Part shown: positions 22,049 through 30,290 of the stretch, piece after piece
Layout: the number at the start of each line of letters is the position of its first letter
How positions within the stretch are numbered: position 1 is the first letter of the stretch
Assembly: GCF_001583435.1 (NCBI RefSeq)
Contig: NZ_CP013251.1
Span: forward strand, 1-64,000
Reading direction: 5' to 3'
From: Endozoicomonas montiporae CL-33
GTDB taxonomy: Bacteria; Pseudomonadota; Gammaproteobacteria; Pseudomonadales; Endozoicomonadaceae
Length of the DNA: 64,000 bases
Notes under the pieces: model-generated
Databases searched by the model: none
What the model was told of the DNA's origin: nothing
The model's input: only the letters and a program-made list of their open reading frames with translations
Program-made: the position numbers and the translations under genes

Positions 22049-23208
22049 CCCTTGAACTGACCAGACCGAATACTGAACAAGAAGCTTTACACCAGCAGGA
22101 ATGGCAGGAGCTACGGCAATGGCTTTTACTGTCGTTCATTTCCGGGCTGGGTGCGGTTCGTTACCGGGCACTTCTTAAAGAGTTTGGCCATCCTGAAAGC
22201 ATCCTTAATGCTACCTATGATCAGCTTCGGGCCGGTTTACCCGATAAACTGGCTCGATGCATTGCCGGAAAACCTGAAACGTCTGACATCAGCGAACGAA
22301 TTGAGCACACACGTAACTGGCTTGAATCCAGTGAAGCTCACCATATCATTCCTTTAAGCAGTCCGGCCTATCCGGTTCGGCTGAAAGAAATCTCTGATGC
22401 GCCGCCGCTGATTTATGTGATTGGTAATCCCAAGTTGCTGTCAGAACCTCAACTGGCCATTGTCGGGAGTCGTCGCCCTACCCCACAGGGACGACGGCTG
22501 GCTCATGATCTGGCTCTGGAGCTTGGGAAAAGCGGTCTGGTGATTACCAGTGGACTGGCGCTGGGCATCGATGCGGCAGCCCATCAAGGGGTGCTCAGCA
22601 GTTATGGCAGCACGGTTGCGGTGCTGGGTACAGGTGTTGACCAGATCTATCCACGTAACCATCAGAGCCTTTATTCCCTTATTGCCCAGCAGGGAGCCAT
22701 TGTCAGTGAGTTCCCGCTGGGCACTTCTGCCAGCCCCGGACACTTTCCAAGACGAAATCGCATTATCAGTGGTTTGTCCTTGGGCGTTCTGGTGGTAGAG
22801 GCCGAGCAGAAAAGCGGGTCGTTAATCTCTGCACGACTGGCTGCGGAACAGGGACGTGACGTATTTGCAGTGCCCGGATCTGTTTTGAACCCACTCTCCA
22901 AAGGTTGTCACCAGTTATTGCGTGAAGGCGCTGTTCTGGTTGAAAGCCACGAAGATGTCCTTCTGGAGCTTCAGCCTCAGCTTGAACCCATGCTGGATGA
23001 AACTGATCCGGAACCTGAAATAGTCAGCGATGCCATTAACAGCCAGCACCTGCATGTACTGGATTGTATGGGGTTCGATGTTGCCAGTATGGATCTCCTC
23101 AGTCAGGTGTCTGGTCTGCCTTGTGCCGAGCTGTCAGTGGTGCTTACCGAGCTGGAAATGGAAGGGCTGGTGCAGTCTGTTCCCGGTGGTTTTGTCAGGG
23201 TGCGCTGA
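22045..23208 (+). CDS. dprA: DNA-processing protein DprA (Smf)
   Basis: DprA binds incoming single-stranded DNA and loads RecA during natural transformation. The Rossmann-like core has the diagnostic segments AIVGSRRPTPQGRRLA, SGLALGIDAAAHQGVL, GTGVDQIYPRNHQ, SEFPLGTSASPGHFPRRNRI and VEAEQKSGSL. The C-terminal winged-helix domain (ASMDLLSQVSGL onward) is complete. The length of 387 aa is normal. Normally tsaC or another core gene would follow. Here an 11-kb accessory island separates dprA from purE, and two extra copies of the dprA 3' end lie inside the island. Confidence 0.95.
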   Translation: MTLELTRPNTEQEALHQQEWQELRQWLLLSFISGLGAVRYRALLKEFGHPESILNATYDQLRAGLPDKLARCIAGKPETSDISERIEHTRNWLESSEAHHIIPLSSPAYPVRLKEISDAPPLIYVIGNPKLLSEPQLAIVGSRRPTPQGRRLAHDLALELGKSGLVITSGLALGIDAAAHQGVLSSYGSTVAVLGTGVDQIYPRNHQSLYSLIAQQGAIVSEFPLGTSASPGHFPRRNRIISGLSLGVLVVEAEQKSGSLISARLAAEQGRDVFAVPGSVLNPLSKGCHQLLREGAVLVESHEDVLLELQPQLEPMLDETDPEPEIVSDAINSQHLHVLDCMGFDVASMDLLSQVSGLPCAELSVVLTELEMEGLVQSVPGGFVRVR

Positions 23209-24928
23209 AACCGTCTTATCGATTTATTCTCTTTAGTAATCGTTATTTGGACATTGGTACGGTCCGCACTGGCTAAATAACAGGACATTAAATGTATCAA
23301 TCAACTGCTGTACGCTCATTTCGATGATGCCGGTATTGGCGGGGCTTCTCTCAGAAGTAGACGCGGGGCTTGGAATATCTGAAGGAATTGCGCCTTTGCC
23401 TAAGTCCATTATCTCCGGTTCGGTTTGATTAAGCTTATGGCGTATTAGCTCCTCTGTCAGGCCATAAGCGACTCCGTAGTCAGGGGATTCGGGATTATTC
23501 GTCATAAATTCAAATATTACGCTATTTCCTGAGGAAAGAGACTGTATATGTTGATTAATGGTAAAGCGATTTTTAGCCGCAGCGGACTGACCTTTAGGGT
23601 CACGAATATAAACAATATCTTTTTCTTCGTCATAGCCAATCAGACTATAGGCATGCAGGGACCTGATATTCATGAACGGCCTTAACCCCAGGGGAGCTGC
23701 TACTAAAGGCCTGAACTTCAGGGGAGTTGACAACAATGGGAGAATTGAAAAAATCACTGCTTTTTCTTCATCAACAAAAGAGTTGAGTAGCTCCTTAAAC
23801 TGCTCCCGAGTCTTAAATTGCGGGTTGATTAAGAGGTGGGTGGGGGAGTTCATGAGTGCCTCAGATGCTGATAATGTGTTTACTCCAGCCAGATCTGAAT
23901 ATTGATGATACTTAAATTGTGCCTTGCCATTTCGTTTATTCGCATTGAGGTGTTTTTTCGACAGATGGGCGTAAGCAGCTTCCAGCATGGCCAGCCACTT
24001 GCCGCCATCGCGTGTTTTGGCAAAGAGTGAGTAGCGCTCAACTTCGCTGAATTGAATCGAAACTCCCTTACGAAAACCCGGAAAAACAATGGTAAATGTC
24101 TGTTCATCAATAGTCATATGGAAGTAATTGAATATCAGCCTTTTTCCGGTTTCAGAGCTGGCTATTGAGGCCAGCAAGGCGATCAGGACACAATCTGGAA
24201 AATGATTCTGCAGGAGATTATCCGGGATAACACTGGTCAGGCCATGAGGAAAAAGCCGTTTATAGGCCTCGGCAAAGGGTTGCCGTTCAGGCTGTGCAAG
24301 CCAGGCATTCCAGAACGCGTTATCCTGTTCGTAATGGTACTTTGCGACGAGTCCCGACAGTTCAGCCAGCTCGATACTCTCTCTGCTTAATGAGGCTGTG
24401 ACAGGATTTTGCCATGACTCAAAATTAACAAGGTAAAGCCTGATGGTTTGGTAAAGGTCCTTGTTCAGGTACGGGGCATGGTAACCCTCAATCAGCTCAT
24501 CGTAGGAGAGCAGGTCGTCAAAGTTTTTATCTATTGCGCCTGTCAGTTCTGGAAAATAGCGGTATGCCACCGGGTAGCCGGGTGAGAATTCCGCGCCAAA
24601 AATCTGGATAGAAAAAAAGAACAGACCGGCCAGTAATAGAGTGTATAAACGACCCATAATATTTTACCTCCTTTTAAAAAAACTGCACCTTTGGTATGAG
24701 GCAACACCCACTCCCACTGGTGTGATCAGGGGCTGTGACAAGCCCCATCAACCATTTAGGTGACAGGAAGTTCCAAAAGTTCATATATTGGTTAGTGAAC
24801 TGGACACCTCTGTTAGGCGAAGCAGTGTTCAACATAGTCATAAAGACCTGTTAGAATCCGAATCTTGCTGATCAATCCAAATGGAAGTGTTATGAATAAG
24901 CCATTCGTTGATATTTTAATGGGGTCTG
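23084..24928. repeat. Tandem duplication unit 1 (dprA 3' end to purE 5' end)
   Basis: This 1,845-bp segment runs from the dprA 3' end through the first calpain-like gene to a 99-bp copy of the purE leader and start (24830-24928; original at 34626-34724). It is repeated next door from 24929, where dprA 3' sequence resumes in frame. The second unit is 5,399 bp because mobile elements have entered it. Its end (30327/30328) has the same purE/dprA junction. Confidence 0.85.
23233..24657 (-). CDS. Secreted calpain-like cysteine protease with EF-hand loop (copy A)
   Basis: A signal peptide (about residues 1-21) indicates Sec export. A 12-residue EF-hand loop (DKNFDDLLSYDE, residues 43-54) has Ca-ligand residues at positions 1, 3, 5, 9 and 12. 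A calpain-type catalytic centre follows. Cys156 lies in FPDCVLIALLASIAS, His335 in LHAYSLIGYDEE, and the third residue is Asp353 in IRDPKG, where calpains usually have Asn. The papain-like calcium-dependent protease reading is inference from these motifs. The C-terminal ~60 residues are nearly identical to copy B. It is convergent with dprA. Confidence 0.72.
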   Translation of the reverse strand: MGRLYTLLLAGLFFFSIQIFGAEFSPGYPVAYRYFPELTGAIDKNFDDLLSYDELIEGYHAPYLNKDLYQTIRLYLVNFESWQNPVTASLSRESIELAELSGLVAKYHYEQDNAFWNAWLAQPERQPFAEAYKRLFPHGLTSVIPDNLLQNHFPDCVLIALLASIASSETGKRLIFNYFHMTIDEQTFTIVFPGFRKGVSIQFSEVERYSLFAKTRDGGKWLAMLEAAYAHLSKKHLNANKRNGKAQFKYHQYSDLAGVNTLSASEALMNSPTHLLINPQFKTREQFKELLNSFVDEEKAVIFSILPLLSTPLKFRPLVAAPLGLRPFMNIRSLHAYSLIGYDEEKDIVYIRDPKGQSAAAKNRFTINQHIQSLSSGNSVIFEFMTNNPESPDYGVAYGLTEELIRHKLNQTEPEIMDLGKGAIPSDIPSPASTSERSPANTGIIEMSVQQLIDTFNVLLFSQCGPYQCPNNDY

Positions 24929-25053
24929 CCAGTATGGATCTGCTCAGCCAGGTGTCAGGTCTGCCTTGTGCCGAGTTGTCAGTGGTGCTCACCGAGCTGG
25001 AAATGGAAGGGCTGGTGCAGTCTGTTCCCGGTGGTTTTGTCAGGGTGCGCTGA
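24892..25053 (+). CDS. Chimeric purE-dprA junction ORF (copy 1)
   Basis: A 53-aa frame starts at the ATG of a purE-like leader with its ribosome-binding site (GGAAG). It reads the first ~12 residues of a PurE-like protein (MNKPFVDILMGS), then continues in frame into the C-terminal winged helix of DprA (ASMDLLSQ to VRVR). It is probably a by-product of tandem duplication but is an intact, translatable frame. It may be nonfunctional. Confidence 0.5.
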   Translation: MNKPFVDILMGSASMDLLSQVSGLPCAELSVVLTELEMEGLVQSVPGGFVRVR

Positions 25054-25077
25054 AACAGTCTTATCGATTTATTCTCT

Positions 25078-26466
25078 TTAGTTATCGTTATTTGGACATT
25101 GGTACGGTCCGCACTGGCTAAAGTACAGGACATTAAATGTATCAATCAACTGCTGTACGCTCATTTCGATGATGCCGGTATTGGCGGGGCTTCTCTCAGA
25201 AGTAGGCCTAAGTTCAAAAACATCTGAAGGGATTCTGCCCTTGGTTACTTCCAGAATCCCTGGGAAAGTTTGATTAAGTAAAAAGTTTATTTTCGACACT
25301 GTCAGGTCCATACTAAATCCGTAGTCAGGGGATTCGGGATTACTCGCCATGTATTCAAATATTACGCTATTTCCTGAGGAAAGAGACTGGATGTGCTGAT
25401 TAATGGTAAAGCGGTTTTCAACCGCAGCAGACTGACCATGAGGGTCGCGAATATAAACAATATCTTTTTCTTTGTCATAGCCAATCAGGCTGTAGGCATG
25501 ACCGGATTCGATTTCGCTGAATGACCTTAACCCCAGATGTGCTGAAAATAATGGGTTAATAATAACACCCGCTGCTTTTTCATCATCAACAAAAGAGTTG
25601 AGTAGCTCCTTAAACCGCTCCTGAGTCTCAAGTTGCGGGTTGATGAAGTCGGAGGGGGAGTTCATGAGTGTCTTAGAGACTGTTGACGGGTCTATTGTAG
25701 CCAGATCTGAATATCCATGATACTTAAATTGCAACTTGCCATTTCGTTTATTCGCATTAATGTATTTTTTCGATAGATAGCCGTAACTGGCTTCCAGCAT
25801 GGCCAGCCATTTGCCACCATCGCGTGTTTTGGCAAAGTGTGAGTAGCGCTCAACTTCGCTGAATTGAATGAAGGCCTCTGTACGAAAACCGGGAAAAAAA
25901 ATGGCAAATGTCTGTTCATCAACGGTATAGAAGTAATTGAAGATTAGCCTTTTTCCGGTTTCAGAGCTGGCTATTGAGGCCAGCGAGGCAATCAGGACAC
26001 AATCTGGAAAATATGTCTGCAGGAGATTATCCGGGGTAACACTGGTCAGGCCATGAGGAAAAAGCCGTCTATAGGCCTCGGCAAAGGGTTGCCGTTCAGG
26101 CTGTGCAAGCCAGGCATCCCAGAACGCGTTATCCTGTTCGTAATGGTACTTTGCGACGTGTCCCGACAGTTCAGCCAGCTCGATACTCTCTCTGCTTAAT
26201 GAGGCTGTGACAGGATTTTGCCATGACTCAAAATTAACAAGGTAAAGCCTGATGGTCTGGTAAAGGTCCTTGTTCAGGTACGGGGCATGGTAACCCTCAA
26301 TCAGCTCATCGTAGGAGAGCAGGCCGTCAAAGTTTTTATCTATTGCGCCTGTCAGTTCCGGGAAGTAGCGGTATGCCACCGGGTAGCCGGGTGAGAATTC
26401 CACGCCAAAAATCTGGATAGAAAAAAAGAACAGACCGGCCAGTAATAGAGTGTATAAACGACCCAT
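25078..26466 (-). CDS. Secreted calpain-like cysteine protease with EF-hand loop (copy B)
   Basis: This is a paralogue of the gene at 23233-24657, 462 aa, with the same signal peptide. Its EF-hand loop is closer to consensus (DKNFDGLLSYDE, Gly at position 6). The catalytic Cys is in FPDCVLIASLASIAS and the His in GHAYSLIGYDKE, followed by IRDPHG. The N- and C-terminal thirds are nearly identical to copy A. The middle, between the catalytic Cys and His, differs most, including a deletion. This pattern suggests diversification of the substrate-facing part. Upstream, the region normally next to the start is interrupted by the 129-bp repeats. Confidence 0.72.
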   Translation of the reverse strand: MGRLYTLLLAGLFFFSIQIFGVEFSPGYPVAYRYFPELTGAIDKNFDGLLSYDELIEGYHAPYLNKDLYQTIRLYLVNFESWQNPVTASLSRESIELAELSGHVAKYHYEQDNAFWDAWLAQPERQPFAEAYRRLFPHGLTSVTPDNLLQTYFPDCVLIASLASIASSETGKRLIFNYFYTVDEQTFAIFFPGFRTEAFIQFSEVERYSHFAKTRDGGKWLAMLEASYGYLSKKYINANKRNGKLQFKYHGYSDLATIDPSTVSKTLMNSPSDFINPQLETQERFKELLNSFVDDEKAAGVIINPLFSAHLGLRSFSEIESGHAYSLIGYDKEKDIVYIRDPHGQSAAVENRFTINQHIQSLSSGNSVIFEYMASNPESPDYGFSMDLTVSKINFLLNQTFPGILEVTKGRIPSDVFELRPTSERSPANTGIIEMSVQQLIDTFNVLYFSQCGPYQCPNNDN

Positions 26467-26481
26467 AATATTTTACCTCCT

Positions 26482-26739
26482 TCTGAGTAACTCACTCCAC
26501 AAGCCTTGTTGTCACTGGATTTATATTTTTGATAATAAAGTACAAGAAAGGGCTTATTGGAACGTTAGTTACTCATAGATGTTTGGCCGCGTTCGGCCTG
26601 GGGCGCTTTTTCTGAGTAACTCACTCCACAAGCCTTGTTGTCACTGGATTTATATTTTTGATAATAAAGTACAAGAAAGGGCTTATTGGAACGTTAGTTA
26701 CTCATAGATGTTTGGCCGCGTTCGGCCTGGGGCGCTTTT
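26482..26739. repeat. Two tandem copies of a 129-bp hairpin repeat
   Basis: Copies at 26482-26610 and 26611-26739 are identical as far as I can read. Each has imperfect terminal complementarity (GAGTAACT...AAGCC against GGCTT...AGTTACTC). A separate small hairpin GGCCG-CGTT-CGGCC is followed by GGGCGCTTTT. A third copy is split at 27617-27666 and 30051-30133. The repeat interrupts sequence that is continuous upstream of calpain copy A (CCTCCTTTTAAAAAA at 24667). A non-autonomous MITE-like element is likely. Confidence 0.75.
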
Positions 26740-26831
26740 TCTTTTAAAAAACGGTAGTGGCACAGTTCTGTGATTCTAGCCCTGTCTGCTAAAATACGAC
26801 ATTCGGCAACTTTGAAAAATGCGGTTTAAAA

Positions 26832-27113
26832 ATGTGCCTTACGCAAGTCCTCTGTACAACATGTGGCAGTAACCAAGTTCGGCCTTTCGGATACAGCACT
26901 CATGATGTTCCACGATACTATTGCTGTAATGACAAATGTGAAATCAAAACCTTCATGCTTGAATATCGCTACAAGGCCTGTGAGCCTGGCGTTAAAGAAA
27001 AAATCATCGATATGGCAATAAATGGCAGCGGAATCAGGGATACAAGTAAAGTACTCGGAATAAGCAAGACAACAGTAATAAAGACTCTAAAAAAAAAGAA
27101 AGCGGTCTGGTAA
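26832..27113 (+). CDS. insA: IS1 protein InsA
   Basis: InsA is the 93-aa DNA-binding protein and repressor of IS1, with an N-terminal zinc ribbon (CTTCGSNQ ... YYCCNDKC) and a C-terminal helix-turn-helix (GSGIRDTSKVLGISKTTVI). An A8 run at 27089-27096 near its end is the likely -1 slippage site that produces the InsAB' transposase. Confidence 0.88.
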   Translation: MCLTQVLCTTCGSNQVRPFGYSTHDVPRYYCCNDKCEIKTFMLEYRYKACEPGVKEKIIDMAINGSGIRDTSKVLGISKTTVIKTLKKKKAVW

Positions 27114-27589
27114 AGGTCAACCCAAATATTCAAACTATTGATCTCAAGTCAGATGCAATTATTCATGTAGGGCTTGTCTGCCAAGAGGCTGAGCTAGATG
27201 AGCAGTGGTCGTATGTTCATGATAAATCGAACCAACGCTGGCTTTGGTATGCTGTTGATCACGCTACAAATACCGTGCTTGCTTATGTTTTCGGAAAACG
27301 GAAAGATGAAGTTTTTAAAGAACTCAAAACACTTCTGAAGCCATTTGGTATTAATAAATTTTACACCGATGATTGGGGAGCCTATGAGCGACACCTTGAT
27401 GAAAACATGCATATTATTGGTAAAGCAAACACTCAGAAGATAGAGCGTAAAAACCTTAATTTTCGGACTTGGATTAAACGGTTGGCCAGAAAGACAATTT
27501 GTTTTTCAAAGCTCGAAAAGATGCACGATATTGTTATTGGATTATTGATTAATAAAGTTGAGTTTGGGGTCAATATTCACGCGATATAA
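27089..27589 (+). CDS. insB: IS1 InsB transposase part (by -1 frameshift)
   Basis: This frame is one base back from insA. It reads DEQWSYVHDKSNQRWLWYAVDHA, then FYTDDWGAYERHL and ERKNLNFRTWIKRLARKT, the IS1 DDE transposase. There is no good independent start near its beginning. Expression as an InsA-InsB fusion by slippage on A8 is expected from the family. A GTG at 27275 is internal. Confidence 0.85.
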   Translation, partial: KKKESGLVKVNPNIQTIDLKSDAIIHVGLVCQEAELDEQWSYVHDKSNQRWLWYAVDHATNTVLAYVFGKRKDEVFKELKTLLKPFGINKFYTDDWGAYERHLDENMHIIGKANTQKIERKNLNFRTWIKRLARKTICFSKLEKMHDIVIGLLINKVEFGVNIHAI

Positions 27590-27616
27590 CAGTTCTGGCC
27601 CACTACCTAAAAAACT

Positions 27617-27666
27617 TCTGAGTAACTCACTCCACAAGCCTTGTTGTCACTGGATTTATATTTTTG
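27617..27666. repeat. Left part of the third 129-bp repeat
   Basis: This is the first 50 bp of the 129-bp repeat, cut after ...ATTTTTG by a 2,384-bp insertion. The right part resumes at 30051. 50 plus 83 minus a 4-bp duplication (TTTG) gives exactly 129. Confidence 0.85.
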
Positions 27667-27741
27667 CCGTGAAAATAACCAAATTCAGGACGCAAGTAGC
27701 CACCCCAAACAAAACAAGGAACAATCGTTTCAGAAATAAAA

Positions 27742-27882
27742 TCAGGCTATTTGTTGAGCCTGAGCAAGTAGTCCGTATTCCTCCAGTTTATATAACCAGC
27801 GTGACGCATTTTTCCTGACCATCAGACCCTCATAATCAATGTCAGGATCGACATAAGGCTGTCGTCGCTTTAATGCGAAGCC
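27742..27882 (-). pseudogene. C-terminal remnant of a transposase-like protein
   Basis: An open minus-strand stretch of 46 codons ends in TGA. It reads GFALKRRQPYVDPDIDYEG, then LMVRKNASRWLYKLEEYGLL and AQAQQIA. It has no start and appears to be the tail of a larger protein cut by the neighbouring insertion. The family is not identified. The position at one end of an insertion with a 4-bp target duplication suggests a transposase. Confidence 0.4.
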
Positions 27883-27963
27883 TTGGGTCTAATTCCCCGC
27901 AGCTTGCTGCGAACTACTCAAGAGCTAACTTGATACCCCGGAGCTTGCTCCGGGGTAGTTCAT

Positions 27964-28654
27964 GTGTGCCGAGCATGTTGCACAGCTTGGGGGTGAAAGT
28001 CCCCTGCCCAGCCAGATGAGGGCGAAGGGCTAGCGAAGCACAAGGTTTGTATCGCGAGGTGCAGACTGAAGGCAGTGTGGAGCAAAACTGCGAGCTGACG
28101 AATAGAAATCGGATATGAGGCTGTCTGCGTGAGGACGAGTCAGCATGTGATGACGAAGTCCCATACTCATCCGGACACTCGGACAGTAAATCCGGCAGTT
28201 GTGCAGGGAAGGCGGTGTAACTTACCTCGGGAGGTCTGTCTGGTGTCTGATATTTCAGACTGAGGTCATCGTAAGATGTCCTGATCGCCATACAGAAGTC
28301 AGCAGACGGCATAGTAGCTGGCGAAGTCAGTGAAGGCCTGAACGGTTAGAGCGGTGATTAGTTTCTGTTTCTCGATATATCGGACGCAGACAAAGGCCAG
28401 CAAACACTGGTGCTCATGCCAAGCGGTGACGGCGGAACCGAAAGCTGCAAGGTCATAAGAGCTGAGACTATATCGGCATTACAGGATTACAAAAGCCCGG
28501 CGGGTGGTGTGAGTCATATGTCTTGTATCACTGACCCTTCCATTGTCATGTTTGTGCTGATGGTAGACGCTTAACTAACCGAAACGCCCAGTACGGACCC
28601 GTACGCTGGGTGTTGTGGGAGGAGTGGAGCCGCGAGGCTCCACCCTATCCCGAT
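27964..28654 (+). ncRNA. ORF-less group II intron
   Basis: This is a ribozyme of about 691 nt. The 5' end is GTGTGCC, followed by domain I text typical of bacterial group II introns (GGGGGTGAAAGTCCCC; AAGGCAGTGTGGAGC). The 3' end shows domain V as CGCCCAGTACG-GACC-CGTACGCTGGG. Domain VI follows (GTGGAGCC-GCGA-GGCTCCAC), ending TATCCCGAT. No reverse transcriptase is encoded between them. It lies antisense in the 3' end of an IS110 transposase gene, 7 nt after a stem-loop (ACCCCGGAGC/GCTCCGGGGT). Both this and the CGC-type domain V fit class C introns. Ends were placed by eye. Confidence 0.78.
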
Positions 28655-29749
28655 TAGCGTATAAATGACACGAATAAGCTTGTGGGCTATCGCAATTAAA
28701 CTTCGTTTATGCCCTTTACGAATGACCAGACTTTGATATTTACCCTTGAACTGGCTCTTGGTCTTGATGGCTGCATTAGCCACTTCACAAAGGATTGTCT
28801 TAATCATTTTATTTCCTTTGCGGGTTCGACCACTTTTGCGTTTGCCTGCACTTTCATTATTTCCAGGACAAAGTCCTGCCCATGAAGCAATCTCCTTCAT
28901 GCCTCCGAACTGATCCATATCATCACCAATTTCTGCAATGAGTGTTGCAGCGCTCATCTCACTGACTCCGGGTAGAGTCTGGAGAAGCTGCCAAGCTTCT
29001 TTCCATGGATCAATAGCACTCAGGATAAGGCACTCCAGCTTCTGAAGCTGTTCACTAAGGAAGCTAATGTGTGCCCGAATCTCTTTCAATACGATCAGAT
29101 GAGAGGGAGATAATTTCTCATCCATACTGGCCATCAGTTGTTTTTTGTCTGCCTTTAGTCGCCCATCCGCTTTCTTGATAATATCCTGCAGTGATTCACC
29201 ATCAATCAAAGCATTAATCATACGCTGGCCAGACTTACCATTGATGTCGCTGATCAGGCCTCCAAGACGAATTCCGCTGTCATCGAGAGTTTTATGGAGC
29301 CGGTTCTTCTCAGTGGCTATTTGTTTAACAACAGTGTCTCGGCGTCGAGTCAGTAAGCGCAACTGCTCCTGATCAGGGTGTGGTACAAAGCTCGGACGAA
29401 CCAGACCACAATGAGCAAGCTGGGCTAGCCACTGACTGTCCAGTGTATCTGTTTTACGACCAGGTACATTTTTAACATGCCGGGCATTGACTACCCAGGG
29501 TGTCAAACCAAAGCCAATAATGGATGCATAAATGCTTTTCCAGTAAACCCCCGTGCTTTCCATCACCACAAGATCAATTTGGTGCTGCTGAAGGAACTGG
29601 CACATTAACTCGCGATCTTTGCGGAAAGTACCAAACTCACGGGTAAGCACCTGAGTATCACCCTCAGGCATTTCTTTGCGAACGGCAACCATGACCATCA
29701 TTTTGTGGACATCAATGCCTGCACAGTTTTTCACAATCGTTTGCATCAT
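28571..29749 (-). CDS. IS110-family transposase, C-terminus altered by intron
   Basis: This is a DEDD-type IS110/IS1111 transposase. The N-terminal RuvC-like domain has CAGIDVHK, ESTGVYW and VPGRKTDTLDSQWLAQLA. The Tnp20 domain has LPGVSEMSAATLIAEIGD and GLCPGNNESAGKRKSGRTRK, with the Ser-containing signature. The last native codons are ...VIYTL at 28655. After that the frame runs into the antisense group II intron and ends by chance at 28571. With the intron removed, the frame would continue at 27963 and stop at 27925. Expression of a working transposase is therefore uncertain. Confidence 0.88.
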   Translation of the reverse strand: MMQTIVKNCAGIDVHKMMVMVAVRKEMPEGDTQVLTREFGTFRKDRELMCQFLQQHQIDLVVMESTGVYWKSIYASIIGFGLTPWVVNARHVKNVPGRKTDTLDSQWLAQLAHCGLVRPSFVPHPDQEQLRLLTRRRDTVVKQIATEKNRLHKTLDDSGIRLGGLISDINGKSGQRMINALIDGESLQDIIKKADGRLKADKKQLMASMDEKLSPSHLIVLKEIRAHISFLSEQLQKLECLILSAIDPWKEAWQLLQTLPGVSEMSAATLIAEIGDDMDQFGGMKEIASWAGLCPGNNESAGKRKSGRTRKGNKMIKTILCEVANAAIKTKSQFKGKYQSLVIRKGHKRSLIAIAHKLIRVIYTLIGIGWSLAAPLLPQHPAYGSVLGVSVS

Positions 29750-30050
29750 CTATGCTCCAAACGTTCACGGAGGAACGGCAGAGCCTGACGGACTGAATCG
29801 GATCGCCATAATCTCACTTGGAGAAAAGGGCTGTTTGCCGTGCATTCAATGTTCCAGAGGTGGAACCTGATGGTGCCAGCTCTGAATCATGAGATAAGCG
29901 AGGGTGCGAACGATCCAGCCCAGGTCAATTTGAGTTCAGGGTCTAAAAGCCACTGCAAAAACATCGACCACTGTCAGGCTCTGCTTCAGTTGCATTGTGG
30001 CAGAACATTATTTTCATAGTGCGGGGTGGCCGGAGATGCGGTCATGACGA
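29750..30050. other. Non-coding flank of IS110 and outer insertion boundary
   Basis: No credible gene is seen. The ~200 bp next to the transposase start is the non-coding end of the IS110 element, where family members can encode the guide (bridge) RNA that selects target and donor. I could not fix the element's end. The last ~100 bp up to 30050 belong to the outer insertion whose 4-bp target duplication (TTTG) lies at 27663-27666 and 30051-30054. Confidence 0.4.
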
Positions 30051-30133
30051 TTTGATAATAAAGTACAAGAAAGGGCTTATTGGAACGTTAGTTACTCATA
30101 GATGTTTGGCCGCGTTCGGCCTGGGGCGCTTTT
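30051..30133. repeat. Right part of the third 129-bp repeat
   Basis: This 83-bp segment completes the third 129-bp repeat after the nested insertion and ends GGGGCGCTTTT. It is followed by TAAAAAACTGCAGCTTTGG, which matches the sequence upstream of calpain copy A (24673 onward). Confidence 0.85.
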
Positions 30134-30290
30134 AAAAAACTGCAGCTTTGGTATTAGATGACAGGAAGTTCCAAAGAGTTCCTATATGGGTTAGTGAACT
30201 GGACACCTCTGTTAGGCGAAGCAGTGTTCAATATAGTCATAACGACCTGTTAGAATCCGAATCTTGCTGATCAATCCAAATGGAAGTGTT

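Larger units (their letters stand above)
26753..27607 (+). mobile_element. IS1-family insertion sequence, copy 1
   Basis: This is an 855-bp element with imperfect 18-bp terminal inverted repeats starting GGTAGTGG. An 8-bp target duplication TAAAAAAC lies at 26745-26752 and 27608-27615. It encodes InsA and, in the -1 frame, InsB. It has the same length and apparently the same sequence as the element at 55450-56304. It separates the second and third copies of the 129-bp repeat. Confidence 0.93.

Noticed and set aside
26482..26739. 129-bp repeats as a CRISPR array or integron attC sites
   Set aside because: Units are directly abutting with no spacers, far too long for CRISPR repeats, and lack convincing attC core sites; no cas or integrase genes nearby.
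29950..30050. Short minus-strand frame reading MQLKQSLTVVDVFAV
   Set aside because: Looks superficially like a transporter start but stops after about 19 codons; no support.
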